Shown piece by piece: positions 8,529 to 17,306 of a stretch of DNA of 64,000 nucleotides. Each line of letters starts with the position of its first letter. Within the stretch, counting starts at the first letter, position 1. The notes under the pieces are model-generated. The model was given only the letters and a program-made list of their open reading frames with translations, had not been told where the DNA came from and made no database searches. Origin of the DNA: Syntrophaceae bacterium (GTDB taxonomy: Bacteria; Desulfobacterota; Syntrophia; Syntrophales; PHBD01); the NCBI GenBank assembly GCA_013177825.1, contig JABLXX010000005.1:248001-312000 (forward strand), given 5' to 3'. Both the position numbers and the translations under genes were made by a program.

Positions 8529-9665
8529 CTACCCTTCCAGAATAACGACGGAATGGCATTGCCCGGCAAATCCGTGGGTTCCGTGGGCCAATGCCGTCCT
8601 GACTTTCTTGTCCACCTGGTGCTCCCCCGCCCGGCCCCGGATCTGCATGGCCGCTTCGATCACGCGGTACAGACCCCGCGACACGTAGGGATTCATGGCC
8701 AGCACACCCCCGGAGGGATTGACCGGGAAGGCCCCGTACATCTGCGTTTCACCGCTGTCGATGAGCCTGCCTCCTTCTCCATCCGGACAGAATCCCAGCT
8801 TCTCGCACCAGAGCAGTTCCTGAAACGCGTAGGGCTCGCAGATCTCAGCCAGGTCGATTTCCTTTCCCGGCTCGCGGATCCCCGCCATCCGGTAAGCCCT
8901 TTCCGCTGCGACGGTCAGTTGACCGTTCAGGAGATCCCTGTCTCCCAGGTTGAAATGGTCCATGGAGGTCCCGAATCCCTTGATCCAGACGGGCTTGTCC
9001 GTGAACTTTTCCGCCACCTCACCGGCCGCGAGCAGAACCGACGCCACTCCTTCCGATTTGGGGGCGCACTCCAGGGCCTTCAGCGGGTCGCTGACCGTTT
9101 CCGAATTCAGGACGTCCTCGACGGTGAGGCGCTTTTTCACATGGGCATGGGGATTGAAAAGGGCGTTCCCCAGGTTCTTCACGGCGACTTTGGCACACTG
9201 CTCCTCCGTAACGCCGAAGCGATGCATGTATTCCCGCATCTGGAAGGCCGCCGCCGTCGTCTCGTTGATCCCCAGCGGGCGCATATAGAAGGGATCGGCG
9301 AAAAATCCCGTCAGCGTGTCGTTGTCGGGATTTTCCGAGCCTTTGACAATGGAGGTGACCAGCACCGTGTCAAAATGCCCGGACAGAATGCGCATGGCGG
9401 CATAGATGAGGGCGAACATCGAGTCTTCGGCCCGCGTACCCTCGATCATGAAGGCGCCGGAACCGTCCCAGTCGACGGCATTGGCGCAGGACAGGCCGCT
9501 GTGAAAGATATCCGAGGAGGCGATCATGACGCATCCCACCTCACTTCTTTTCAGGCCGGCCTTGTCGAGAACCTCCTTGTTGATCCGGTACGTAAAATCC
9601 ATCAGGTTGTCCCCGGACTCCACACCGGAACTCTGTGCGAACCGGGTTAAGGCCACTTTTCGCAT
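8529..9665 (-). CDS. Thiolase-fold protein lacking the nucleophilic Cys
   Basis: 378 residues, clearly thiolase superfamily along its whole length (late motifs NPSGGVLAMNP and TALAHGTHGFAGQCHSVVILEG), but the segment where the active-site Cys should be reads MIEGTRAEDSMFAL and has none. Cys-less thiolase homologues paired with DUF35 subunits include the steroid aldolase Ltp2, so a retro-aldol lyase or a non-catalytic subunit is more likely than a thiolase. The start at MRKVALTRFA has AAGGAGG upstream; 37 upstream residues of open frame look unlike the family. The same Cys-less/Cys-containing pair recurs at 34818-37164. Confidence 0.82.
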   Translation of the reverse strand: MRKVALTRFAQSSGVESGDNLMDFTYRINKEVLDKAGLKRSEVGCVMIASSDIFHSGLSCANAVDWDGSGAFMIEGTRAEDSMFALIYAAMRILSGHFDTVLVTSIVKGSENPDNDTLTGFFADPFYMRPLGINETTAAAFQMREYMHRFGVTEEQCAKVAVKNLGNALFNPHAHVKKRLTVEDVLNSETVSDPLKALECAPKSEGVASVLLAAGEVAEKFTDKPVWIKGFGTSMDHFNLGDRDLLNGQLTVAAERAYRMAGIREPGKEIDLAEICEPYAFQELLWCEKLGFCPDGEGGRLIDSGETQMYGAFPVNPSGGVLAMNPYVSRGLYRVIEAAMQIRGRAGEHQVDKKVRTALAHGTHGFAGQCHSVVILEG

Positions 9666-9792
9666 GCGAAAACCTCCTTGGCTTGATTGGAAAAGATTCA
9701 GCGGTCCCGTCGCGGCACATCGCGGGGGTCGATCCCGCCGCAGGGTTGAAGCGCGTCCGGAGATGCGCGTGCCCATCCCTCCTCAGCGGCGT

Positions 9793-10563
9793 TCATCCCT
9801 TGCCGCGGGTCTGGAAAAACAGCTTCACGGTCGCCTTCAACGCCTCCTTCTGCGTCATGACGGCCTGATGAGCCGCCTCCCACTCGAGAGCCGTCGCGAG
9901 GGACATCTCAAGGCCCGCATCCAGTCCCTCCTTGATCAGCGCCATGACGTCCGGGCACTTCCCGGCCAGCCTCCGGGCGAGGGCGTCCACGACGGCATCC
10001 AGTTCGGCCTCCGGCACGGCCCTGTAAATCAGGCCCATGCCTGCAGCCGCCCTGCCGTCGAAGACATCGCCGAGATAGGCCAGTTCCCTGGCCTTGGCCA
10101 GCCCCACGAGGCGCGTCAGAAAGTAGTTCCCCGCCGCATCGACAATGATGCCGATGTTGGAGAAATTTTCGCAAAAGACCGCGTCTTCGGCTGCGACGAC
10201 GAAATCGCACGCCAGGGCGAGGTTGGCGCCGCCGCCGATGGCTGCTCCGCGGACTTTTGCGATGACCGGCTGGGGAATCCCCCGCATGGACAGGATCAGG
10301 TCCCTGACCTTTCTCATCCCGTCCAGCCAGGCGGGCGCCGGATGCTCCTCCCGGAACAGGGTGTAATCGGCCCCCGACGAGAAATCACGGCCCATGCCTT
10401 CCATGACGACGACGTGGATGTTCCGGTCCCGGCCGATGTTCAGAAAGGCATCCCTCAACCCTTCCACGACTTCCAGGGACCAGGCGTTCTTGACGCGGGG
10501 TCTGTTGATCGTCACGGTGCAGATCGCATCCTGCGTCCGTACCAGAATTTCATTCTCGGTCAT
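9793..10563 (-). CDS. Crotonase-fold protein, atypical active site
   Basis: 256 residues of enoyl-CoA hydratase/isomerase fold with the oxyanion-hole stretch GAAIGGGANLALACD. Both glutamates that activate water in canonical hydratase are absent: the GGGCEL glutamate is Asn here, and the second stretch reads ENFSNIGIIVDAAGN instead of PE-x-LG-x-xPG. It is therefore probably not a simple hydratase and may be another crotonase reaction (isomerase, hydrolase, lyase). The start at MTENEILVR is preferred; an upstream ATG overlaps the BKACE stop (ATGATG) and would add 25 low-complexity residues. It is the second gene of the BKACE operon. Confidence 0.8.
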   Translation of the reverse strand: MTENEILVRTQDAICTVTINRPRVKNAWSLEVVEGLRDAFLNIGRDRNIHVVVMEGMGRDFSSGADYTLFREEHPAPAWLDGMRKVRDLILSMRGIPQPVIAKVRGAAIGGGANLALACDFVVAAEDAVFCENFSNIGIIVDAAGNYFLTRLVGLAKARELAYLGDVFDGRAAAGMGLIYRAVPEAELDAVVDALARRLAGKCPDVMALIKEGLDAGLEMSLATALEWEAAHQAVMTQKEALKATVKLFFQTRGKG

Positions 10564-10634
10564 TCCGGGTCTTCCTTTCTCCTGAGGAAAACGCTCTCCG
10601 GCACCGCCGTCTCCGCCCCGGGAGAGCGGGAGCA

Positions 10635-11597
10635 TCATTTCGCGGGCAGTCCCAGCATCTCACGGGCCTGTGCGACGGTGGCCACCTCGCGGTTCATCGT
10701 CTCGGCGAGACTCCGGACCCGCGCGACCAGCTGGGCGTTGCTCTTCACCTTCTCGCGCTTGCGGAAGTAGATGTTGTCCTCCATGCCGACGCGGACATGG
10801 CCGCCCATCATGATTCCCATGGCATTCATGGGAAGCTGGAACGGTCCGACGCCGATCACGGTGAAGAGCGACCGGGGAGGCAGCTCGTGAATCAGGGAAA
10901 GGACATTGGCCGGCGTCGGGAAGGAGGATGTCTGGAAACCCATGACGAACTGAACCATGTATGGAGGATCGATATTGCCCTCCCGGATCAGGTCCTGAAG
11001 GACCCAGTACTGTCCCGGATGGTACAGCTCCAGCTCCGGCTTGATCCCCCTCTCCTTCATCGTCTTGCCGTACAGGTTGATGTCGGCGTAACTGGCGGGA
11101 AGGCAGCTGTCGAAAAGAAAGCCGTCGCGGGGATTGGGCAGCGGGGGCTTCCTGTCCTTGAGCGGCATCTTCAGGACGAATGGGCCCAGGTTCAGGCTGG
11201 CCATATCGGGGGCGGGATCGGCATACAGGCAGCACATCCGCTGCTCCGTCGTCAGCCAGGGTCCGCCGCCGGTTGTGTTGTTGATGATGATGTCCGGGCA
11301 ACGTTCCCGGATCAGCCGGTTGATCCGCGAATAGTCTTCCGCATTGGACGTGGTCAGCCAGAGATTCTCCGGCACCCTGGCATGGATGTGAACGGAAACC
11401 GCACCGGCCCGATAGGCTTCATACACTTGGTCCGCCTGCTCCTCCGCCGTTTCGGGAAGGTTTTCGTTGTACTCCTTTCCCTGAACCCCGCCGGTCACGG
11501 CACAGGTGATCATCATGGGCGGCAGGCTGCCCGCCATGGTCCTGGTCATCCATTCATAGGGATTGCGAAAGTCCCACATGTAATCTTCCGGCTTCAT
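10635..11597 (-). CDS. BKACE-family β-keto acid cleavage enzyme (DUF849)
   Basis: 320 residues. BKACE enzymes (founding member Kce, 3-keto-5-aminohexanoate cleavage enzyme) condense a β-keto acid with acetyl-CoA and split it into acetoacetate plus the corresponding acyl-CoA. The zinc ligands are visible: the two His of VHIHAR near residue 80 and the Glu of VRVGMEDN near residue 275. It is the first gene of the operon, about 90 bp downstream of a sigma-54 promoter. It is nearly the same protein as the one at 37776-38738, with long identical blocks such as CPDIIINNTTGGGPWLTTEQ. The β-keto acid substrate is unknown. Confidence 0.88.
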   Translation of the reverse strand: MKPEDYMWDFRNPYEWMTRTMAGSLPPMMITCAVTGGVQGKEYNENLPETAEEQADQVYEAYRAGAVSVHIHARVPENLWLTTSNAEDYSRINRLIRERCPDIIINNTTGGGPWLTTEQRMCCLYADPAPDMASLNLGPFVLKMPLKDRKPPLPNPRDGFLFDSCLPASYADINLYGKTMKERGIKPELELYHPGQYWVLQDLIREGNIDPPYMVQFVMGFQTSSFPTPANVLSLIHELPPRSLFTVIGVGPFQLPMNAMGIMMGGHVRVGMEDNIYFRKREKVKSNAQLVARVRSLAETMNREVATVAQAREMLGLPAK

Positions 11598-11696
11598 GGC
11601 TTATCCTCCTCAAGGGCTATCATGCATTCCCCGGTTCACCGGTCTTCCCGTACCATCCGGAACGGAACCGCAACAACCGACGTTCCTTTCCAACAG

Positions 11697-11712
11697 TGCA
11701 ATGGTGATACCA
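11697..11712 (-). promoter_or_regulatory. Sigma-54 (-24/-12) promoter of the BKACE operon
   Basis: Minus-strand TGGTATCACCATTGCA has GG-N10-GC spacing and 9 of 11 matches to TGGCAC-N5-TTGCW. It lies about 100 bp before the BKACE start, in the divergent region shared with a sigma-54 activator gene, as such promoters usually do. Confidence 0.7.
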
Positions 11713-11787
11713 AGTGCCCGTATCGATATATAATGTTTATTATTGAATGGTTGCGTGATCACACAGGCCGGTTGCCGATCCCGATTA

Positions 11788-11821
11788 TGCCTATATGTCG
11801 GCTTTTGACTATATATAGGCA
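11788..11821. promoter_or_regulatory. Inverted repeat, candidate activator binding site (UAS)
   Basis: TGCCTATAT at 11788-11796 is repeated inverted as ATATAGGCA at 11813-11821 with a 16-bp gap. It is 75-110 bp upstream of the -24/-12 element and just upstream of the -35 box of the activator gene. This is where a bacterial enhancer-binding protein would bind to activate the BKACE operon and possibly repress or modulate its own gene. Cognate binding is inference. Confidence 0.55.
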
Positions 11822-11825
11822 AAAT

Positions 11826-11854
11826 TTGACTTCTCTTTACGGCACGGATATACA
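11826..11854 (+). promoter_or_regulatory. Sigma-70-type promoter of the activator gene
   Basis: TTGACT at 11826-11831 and TATACA at 11849-11854 are separated by 17 bp, about 35 bp upstream of the ATG at 11889. Confidence 0.5.
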
Positions 11855-11888
11855 ATGGATCCGGACATGTTCAGAAAGGGGTCGGGGC

Positions 11889-14800
11889 ATGGAAAGGACG
11901 AGGCAGAGTCTTGAAAGGCTGACCGAGGAAGAAAAGGCCATCCTGTATCGCTTTCTGGCCTTTGCCGATGCATTTTCCGTGGACTGGTTCGTGGGCCGGG
12001 AAAACATGCTTCCGTCCCGGTTGTTCTCCGTGGTCACATTCCTCGTTCAGCGCCACTGGATCCGGAAACACGGGTCTGCCGAAGGCCATTACGAGTGGAC
12101 GGCCACGGCACCGCGGCAGGAAATCCTGAAACTGGTCCCGGCCGAACAGATGTCCCAGTACTACCGCGAAGCCATCGACACCTACGCGAAACACCGCCCC
12201 CACGGCGACGATGAGGTTGTTAAAATCGCGAATCTCTGCATGCTGGCGGGAATCGAAGACAAAGACGTTGACGTGATTTATCAGGCCGCCTGCATCGAGG
12301 AGAACCGTCACAAAATATCGTCGGCCATCGGACTGTACGACCAACTGCTGGATTTCGTCGAGAAACTGCTGGATCGCGCCCCGGAGGACAAATCAGGAAA
12401 TCTCCGTGCGATGTTCATCCGGACGGTGGAACGGCGGGCCTCCCTGTCTCCTTTCTATCCGAACCTGAAGAAGCTTTATTCCAGCCTGTGCAGGGCCCTG
12501 GAAATCGCCGACGGCACGGGAGACAAAAATTCACAGACTTCCATCCATCTGCTGATGGGGCAGAATTACTGGATGTCTTTTCAATACGGCGAGGCGGAGA
12601 AGCACTTCGACAGGGCGTGGCAGTTGATCCGGAAAACGAAGAACAACAGCCTGTTCCGGATGGGTCTGCAGTCTCAGGGGCTGTCCTTCTGGATGCGCGG
12701 CAACTTTTCCAGGGCGATCCGCTATTACGAGCGATCGATCGGCATGATCGATTCGCCGGCGGCGGACGACTTTTCGATGCTCGCCTCCCTCCAGCTGGCC
12801 CTTTGCTACACCCAGGTGGGCATGCCGCAGAGAGGACTGGGGCTGTCCGAGAGCGTGTACCGCCATGCGGAAAAGACAAGCAACCATCCGCTGGCTGCGT
12901 TCGCCCTCTCCACGACGGGCCTGATTCTCCTGGAGATGAAGGAATACAAGAACAGCCACGTATACTTCAGCATGGCCCTGGACATTTCGAAGAAGGAGGC
13001 CATCCCCATGGCCGAGATCATCTCCGCGCTCGGCCTCGCAAACATCGAGTGCATCCAGGGCAACGACGACACCGCGGCGCAGTTGTTCAGGATCATCTAC
13101 AAAATCAGGAAATCAAGCTGGTACCACACCTTCAACATCACGCCCGCCTTCGAGACCGGACTGATGCTGTACCAGAAAGGGTTTCATTTCGCAGAGCTGG
13201 CACCCGTCATCGATTACGTCGGCAAAATCACGAAAGAGCAGGTGAACCCGCTTCTGTACGGCATCATCCGCCGGCTGCAGATCCAGTTCCAGGCCCAAAA
13301 TGATCCCGCCGCCCTGAAAGAAAGAATTGCGAACCTGATCGAACTGGAAAACCACGTCAGGCAGGTCGGCGAAACCTTTGAGCTCGCGAAGATCAGAATC
13401 GAAATCGCCCGATTGAATCTCCGCCTCAACCAGTGGCCGGAAGCCGAGAAATACGGGAGGAAGGCATGGGCCTTCCTGAAACCCATCGCCAGATCCGCCT
13501 ACCCTTCCGATTTGATGCGAGTCATCCCCGATGAAGAGCTTTCCGGAGAGAACCACCTGTTTGACGCGGTCATCGAGATGGGGGAAGCCCTCGGCACCCA
13601 GAAGGCCGTCGCCCCCCTGCTGACAGGCATCGTCACCTTCCTCTCCAGGTTGACCGGAGCGGAGCGGGCGGCTCTCTTCGTTCCGGATCGGGACACGCAG
13701 GATCTCAGGATGGTGGCGTCCCGAAACCTCGCCCAGGACCAGCTCTCCGACCCGCAATTCAAGATTCCCATGGACATGATGCGCTCAAAAATCGCCGGAG
13801 GCGACGGGAAGATCGCTCATTTCAAAACGGAGCATAAAAGCAGGATCGGATTTCACGACGTGATCATCGCCCCCCTGCAGTTGGACCGGAAGATTGTCGG
13901 CGTCCTCTATCAGGAAAGCAGATTCTTCTCGTTCAACACGGGCTCCAGCGACATGCGGCTTCTCTCGGCCCTGGTACCCCAGATCGCCGTCGCCATGGAC
14001 CGTGCCCAGGCTCACCAGGAAATTGCGCGGCTGAACGATGAATTGAACCGGCGGAACCGGTCGCACCAGGAGGAAAAGGCGGATGCCGCCCCACTCCACG
14101 GAATCGTCGGCCGCCACCCTTCCATGCTCAAGCTTTACCAGGTGATCAGAAAATTCGCGCCCACGCCGTTGACGGTTACAATCTACGGGGAAACGGGCGT
14201 CGGAAAAGAACTGGTTGCCAGGGCCATTCACCTGGAAAGCACCCGAAGCAAGGGGCCCTTCGTCCGGGTAAATTGCGCCGCCCTTTCGGAGAGCCTGATC
14301 GAAAGCGAACTCTTCGGTCACGACAAAGGGGCGTTCACGGGGGCCATCAAAACCAAAGCCGGTCGGTTCGAACTGGCCCATAACGGTACGATTTTTCTGG
14401 ATGAAATATCCGAGATGCCGCTCCAGACACAAAGCAAGCTGCTGAGAGTGATTCAGGAGAAGGAATTCCAGCGCGTCGGAGGCACGGAGACGCTGTACTC
14501 CGACTTCCGCCTGATTGCCGCGACCAACAAGGATCTGAAACAGGAAATGAACCGCGGCAATTTCCGGTCCGACCTTTTCTACCGCCTGAACGTGGCCCCT
14601 GTCACCCTGATTCCCCTTCGGGAGAGAAGCTCGGACATCCCCCTCCTGGCGACCCACTTCGCCAGACTCTACTGCCAGAAATACGACAAGGTCTTCGAAG
14701 GGATTTCAGAGCACGAGATGGAGAAATTCATGTCTTACCCGTGGCCGGGCAACGTGCGCGAGCTTTCCAACATGATCGAGCAGTCCATTTTGTTGCACGG

Positions 14801-15044
14801 TCCAGGGATCACATTCCCGGAAATACAGAGCGCGGATCCGGTGGTGAATGCGGGCGACATGACGCACCAGAGGCTGGAGGACGTGGAACGGACCCACATC
14901 ATCGGCATCCTGAAATGCACGAACGGGAAGATCAGCGGTAAGAACAGCGCCTCATCCCTGCTGGGACTGAAAAGGAGCACCTTGATCCACCGGATGAAGA
15001 AACTCGGCATTTCCATCGACAGGGTCCTGAAAGCCGATTCCTGA
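11889..15044 (+). CDS. Sigma-54-dependent transcriptional activator, TPR-GAF-AAA+-HTH
   Basis: 1051 residues. After an N-terminal helical region, TPR-like repeats occupy roughly residues 200-520 (for example [16 protein letters not shown]), a GAF domain about 570-705, and the AAA+ core about 735-960. The core has Walker A GETGVGKE near 767, the sigma-54 contact loop GAFTGA near 814 and Walker B GTIFLDE near 837. The C-terminus is a Fis-type helix-turn-helix ([20 protein letters not shown]). There is no receiver domain, so input probably comes as a small molecule in the GAF and/or a partner on the TPRs. It is divergent from the BKACE operon and very likely activates it. The start at [11 protein letters not shown] has an AAAGGGG upstream; the frame is open further upstream through the promoter region but that is not coding-like. 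Confidence 0.93.
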   Translation: MERTRQSLERLTEEEKAILYRFLAFADAFSVDWFVGRENMLPSRLFSVVTFLVQRHWIRKHGSAEGHYEWTATAPRQEILKLVPAEQMSQYYREAIDTYAKHRPHGDDEVVKIANLCMLAGIEDKDVDVIYQAACIEENRHKISSAIGLYDQLLDFVEKLLDRAPEDKSGNLRAMFIRTVERRASLSPFYPNLKKLYSSLCRALEIADGTGDKNSQTSIHLLMGQNYWMSFQYGEAEKHFDRAWQLIRKTKNNSLFRMGLQSQGLSFWMRGNFSRAIRYYERSIGMIDSPAADDFSMLASLQLALCYTQVGMPQRGLGLSESVYRHAEKTSNHPLAAFALSTTGLILLEMKEYKNSHVYFSMALDISKKEAIPMAEIISALGLANIECIQGNDDTAAQLFRIIYKIRKSSWYHTFNITPAFETGLMLYQKGFHFAELAPVIDYVGKITKEQVNPLLYGIIRRLQIQFQAQNDPAALKERIANLIELENHVRQVGETFELAKIRIEIARLNLRLNQWPEAEKYGRKAWAFLKPIARSAYPSDLMRVIPDEELSGENHLFDAVIEMGEALGTQKAVAPLLTGIVTFLSRLTGAERAALFVPDRDTQDLRMVASRNLAQDQLSDPQFKIPMDMMRSKIAGGDGKIAHFKTEHKSRIGFHDVIIAPLQLDRKIVGVLYQESRFFSFNTGSSDMRLLSALVPQIAVAMDRAQAHQEIARLNDELNRRNRSHQEEKADAAPLHGIVGRHPSMLKLYQVIRKFAPTPLTVTIYGETGVGKELVARAIHLESTRSKGPFVRVNCAALSESLIESELFGHDKGAFTGAIKTKAGRFELAHNGTIFLDEISEMPLQTQSKLLRVIQEKEFQRVGGTETLYSDFRLIAATNKDLKQEMNRGNFRSDLFYRLNVAPVTLIPLRERSSDIPLLATHFARLYCQKYDKVFEGISEHEMEKFMSYPWPGNVRELSNMIEQSILLHGPGITFPEIQSADPVVNAGDMTHQRLEDVERTHIIGILKCTNGKISGKNSASSLLGLKRSTLIHRMKKLGISIDRVLKADS

Positions 15045-15122
15045 TCCGGTCTGCCCCTCCTCGAATCTGCGGGCCGGGGCCTTCTCCGGAGCGGCCGCTG
15101 CTCGAATCCCGATATTTGGACG

Positions 15123-15156
15123 GACGCCGAAAGAGTGCGATCGGCGTCGGATTTTT
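15123..15156 (+). terminator. Rho-independent terminator after the activator gene
   Basis: GACGCCGA pairs with TCGGCGTC (15141-15148), followed by GGATTTTT. It lies 80 bp after the stop of the activator, before the convergent ligase gene. Confidence 0.65.
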
Positions 15157-15215
15157 CTCCGGCGCCGTCGCCGCCCCTTTCCTTCACCTGTAAACGATCC
15201 GGATGCCGTACGCCG

Positions 15216-16883
15216 CTAGTCTGCCGCCTGCATGATCTTCCGGAGTTCCCGCTTGAGCACCTTGCCCACGGCGCTCATGGGCAATGCGTCCATGAACCGG
15301 ATGATCTTCGGAACCTTGTATGGCGACACCTTCTCCTTCATGAAACCGGCGATCTTCTCCCGCATCGCCTCGTCCCCCGTCCGGCCCGGCTTCAGAACGA
15401 CGGCGCAGGCCACGATCTCCGAGCCGGGGCGCCTCGGATCCGGCAGGCCGATCGTCGCTGCGATGTCGATGTCCGGATGGCCGATCAGTACGTCGTCCAC
15501 CTCGCGGGTAAAGACCTTGAAGCCGGATACGCTCACCATGTCCTTCAGGCGATCCACGATGAAGAAGTACCCGTCCTCATCCATCACCGCCACGTCCCCC
15601 GTGTAGATCCAGCCATCCCGGAGAGTATTGGCCGTTTCTTCCGGTTTGTTGTGATATCCCCGGGAGAAGACCTGGGGACCCCGGGCCACCAGCTCCCCTG
15701 GTTCTCCGACGGCGGCGAGTTTTCCCGTTCCCGGATCGACCAGCTTCACCTCCGTGTCGCTGACGGGCATGCCGACGGACCCGATTTTCTTCACACCGTC
15801 CCGGGGCAGGGCCACGAGGATCGGACTGGTCTCCGTCATGCCGCAGACCTCGATCAGCTTTCCCCTGCCGACAATTTCTTCGAACTCCCGGATGTTCTCG
15901 GCCGGAAAGGCGGAAGCACCGCTGACGAAGAAATGGACCCCCGAAAAATCAAGCCTCCGGAACTCCTCCAGCTTCATCAGCTCGAGGAAAATGGTGGGGA
16001 CGTTTACGATGACGGTCGGTTTGTGCGTCTCGATGGCCTTGACGATGTACTGGAGGTCCCGGGGATTGGGAATGGCAATGAGCGTGCTGCCCATCGCCAG
16101 GTTCCACATGACGATGAAATTCCCCGCCTGGTGGAACATGGGGAAGGCGGACAGCACGACGTGCTCCCCCATCTGCAGCTGTACCCAGGGATTCAGCTGC
16201 ACGATGTGGTGGACGATGTTGTTGTTCGTGAGGAGCGCCCCCTTCGGCGGTCCCGTGGTCCCGCCGGTGTACATCATGAGGCAGGGGGCGTTAGGGTCGA
16301 TCTTCACCTCCACCGGGTCGGCCGGCATGGGTCCGATGGCATCCTTGAAGCTGAGCGTGTCGACCCGGGGAATCGGAGTCACCGGAGAAGCGGGGATGTC
16401 CTGGGGCATGTAATCGAAAATGGAGGCGACCACGACGATCTTCACGCCGGTTTTTTCAACGGCCTTGGCGACCACGGGAAACAGCAGATCCACGGTGACA
16501 AGGATCTTCGCTCCCGAATCGTTCAACTGGTAGGCAAGCTCCTCCGCGCTCAGGAGCGGGCTCACTCCCGTAAAGACGCAGCCCGCCTTCTGGATGCCGG
16601 CGGATCCGATGTAGCTGGCAGGGATGTTGGGGAGATGGGAGCCGACCACATCGCCGGGGCGGCATCCCGCTTCGATCAGAAACCGGGCGAATTGATTGGA
16701 GAGCCCGTCCAGTTCGCGGTATGTGATCGCCGTCCCCATGTAATGGACGGCAACCCTGGAGGGGACCTCCCGGAAGGCCTTCTTCAATGCATCGGCATAG
16801 GCCAGGGATGGGTATTCGAGCTTCTCCGGAACCGTTTTGTCGTAATGCTTCAGCCAGGGCTTCGCCGCGTACACATCTTCCAT
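15216..16883 (-). CDS. Long-chain acyl-CoA ligase
   Basis: 555 residues with MMYTGGTTGPPKGALLTN, GWIYTGDVAVMDEDG, VDRLKDMVSVSGFKV and the C-terminal catalytic lysine in MSAVGKVLKREL. It activates a fatty acid to acyl-CoA in the cytosol. The start at MEDVYAAKPWL is preceded by AAGGAGGGTGAC; the frame is open 63 codons further upstream but without ligase-like sequence. It stands alone between a convergent activator gene and the propionyl-CoA synthetase gene, more than 400 bp from the latter. Confidence 0.92.
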   Translation of the reverse strand: MEDVYAAKPWLKHYDKTVPEKLEYPSLAYADALKKAFREVPSRVAVHYMGTAITYRELDGLSNQFARFLIEAGCRPGDVVGSHLPNIPASYIGSAGIQKAGCVFTGVSPLLSAEELAYQLNDSGAKILVTVDLLFPVVAKAVEKTGVKIVVVASIFDYMPQDIPASPVTPIPRVDTLSFKDAIGPMPADPVEVKIDPNAPCLMMYTGGTTGPPKGALLTNNNIVHHIVQLNPWVQLQMGEHVVLSAFPMFHQAGNFIVMWNLAMGSTLIAIPNPRDLQYIVKAIETHKPTVIVNVPTIFLELMKLEEFRRLDFSGVHFFVSGASAFPAENIREFEEIVGRGKLIEVCGMTETSPILVALPRDGVKKIGSVGMPVSDTEVKLVDPGTGKLAAVGEPGELVARGPQVFSRGYHNKPEETANTLRDGWIYTGDVAVMDEDGYFFIVDRLKDMVSVSGFKVFTREVDDVLIGHPDIDIAATIGLPDPRRPGSEIVACAVVLKPGRTGDEAMREKIAGFMKEKVSPYKVPKIIRFMDALPMSAVGKVLKRELRKIMQAAD

Positions 16884-17306
16884 GTCACCCTCCTTGATGA
16901 ATAAAACCGATAGGGGTTTGCAGGAATTGCAGACGCCGTGAACTCTCACTGGCGCAGCAGCCGCGCGTCCAACCGAAATGCCGGTACGATCCGTGTGCCA
17001 AAGAACTTCGAAGAGTTGCAATGATAAGGATTTTCCTGCGGCGAGGCAAGGTTTTCTGCCTGCAGGATTCAATTAAAAATGACGGCCGGATGAAGCCCGA
17101 CCGATTCCGGAATGGCATGAACGGGCCACCCCTCCGCTCTCGCTTCGGGATGGCCCGTCATTGCCGCACATTCAGAAGAGGAATGATGATCCCGTGCCTC
17201 CCGCGTCCCGGTCTTCCCCTTCAGGACGCGGCGAGACCCGGCAGTCCAAAACGCCCGTGCCGCATTCGGTCACGGCTGCAGGGCGTCCGACGATCCCCGT
17301 GAAGGA
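16884..17306. other. 423-bp intergenic stretch
   Basis: No convincing gene. It must hold the promoter of the ligase gene at 15216-16883 (none recognised) and holds one hairpin at 17121-17158. Short open frames on both strands lack ribosome-binding sites and family resemblance. Confidence 0.6.
17121..17158 (-). terminator. Hairpin downstream of the propionyl-CoA synthetase gene
   Basis: ACGGGCCA (17121-17128) pairs with TGGCCCGT (17151-17158), with further pairing inside the loop. There is no U-run after it on the minus strand, so it is a factor-independent terminator only if weak, or an mRNA 3' end structure. Confidence 0.35.
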
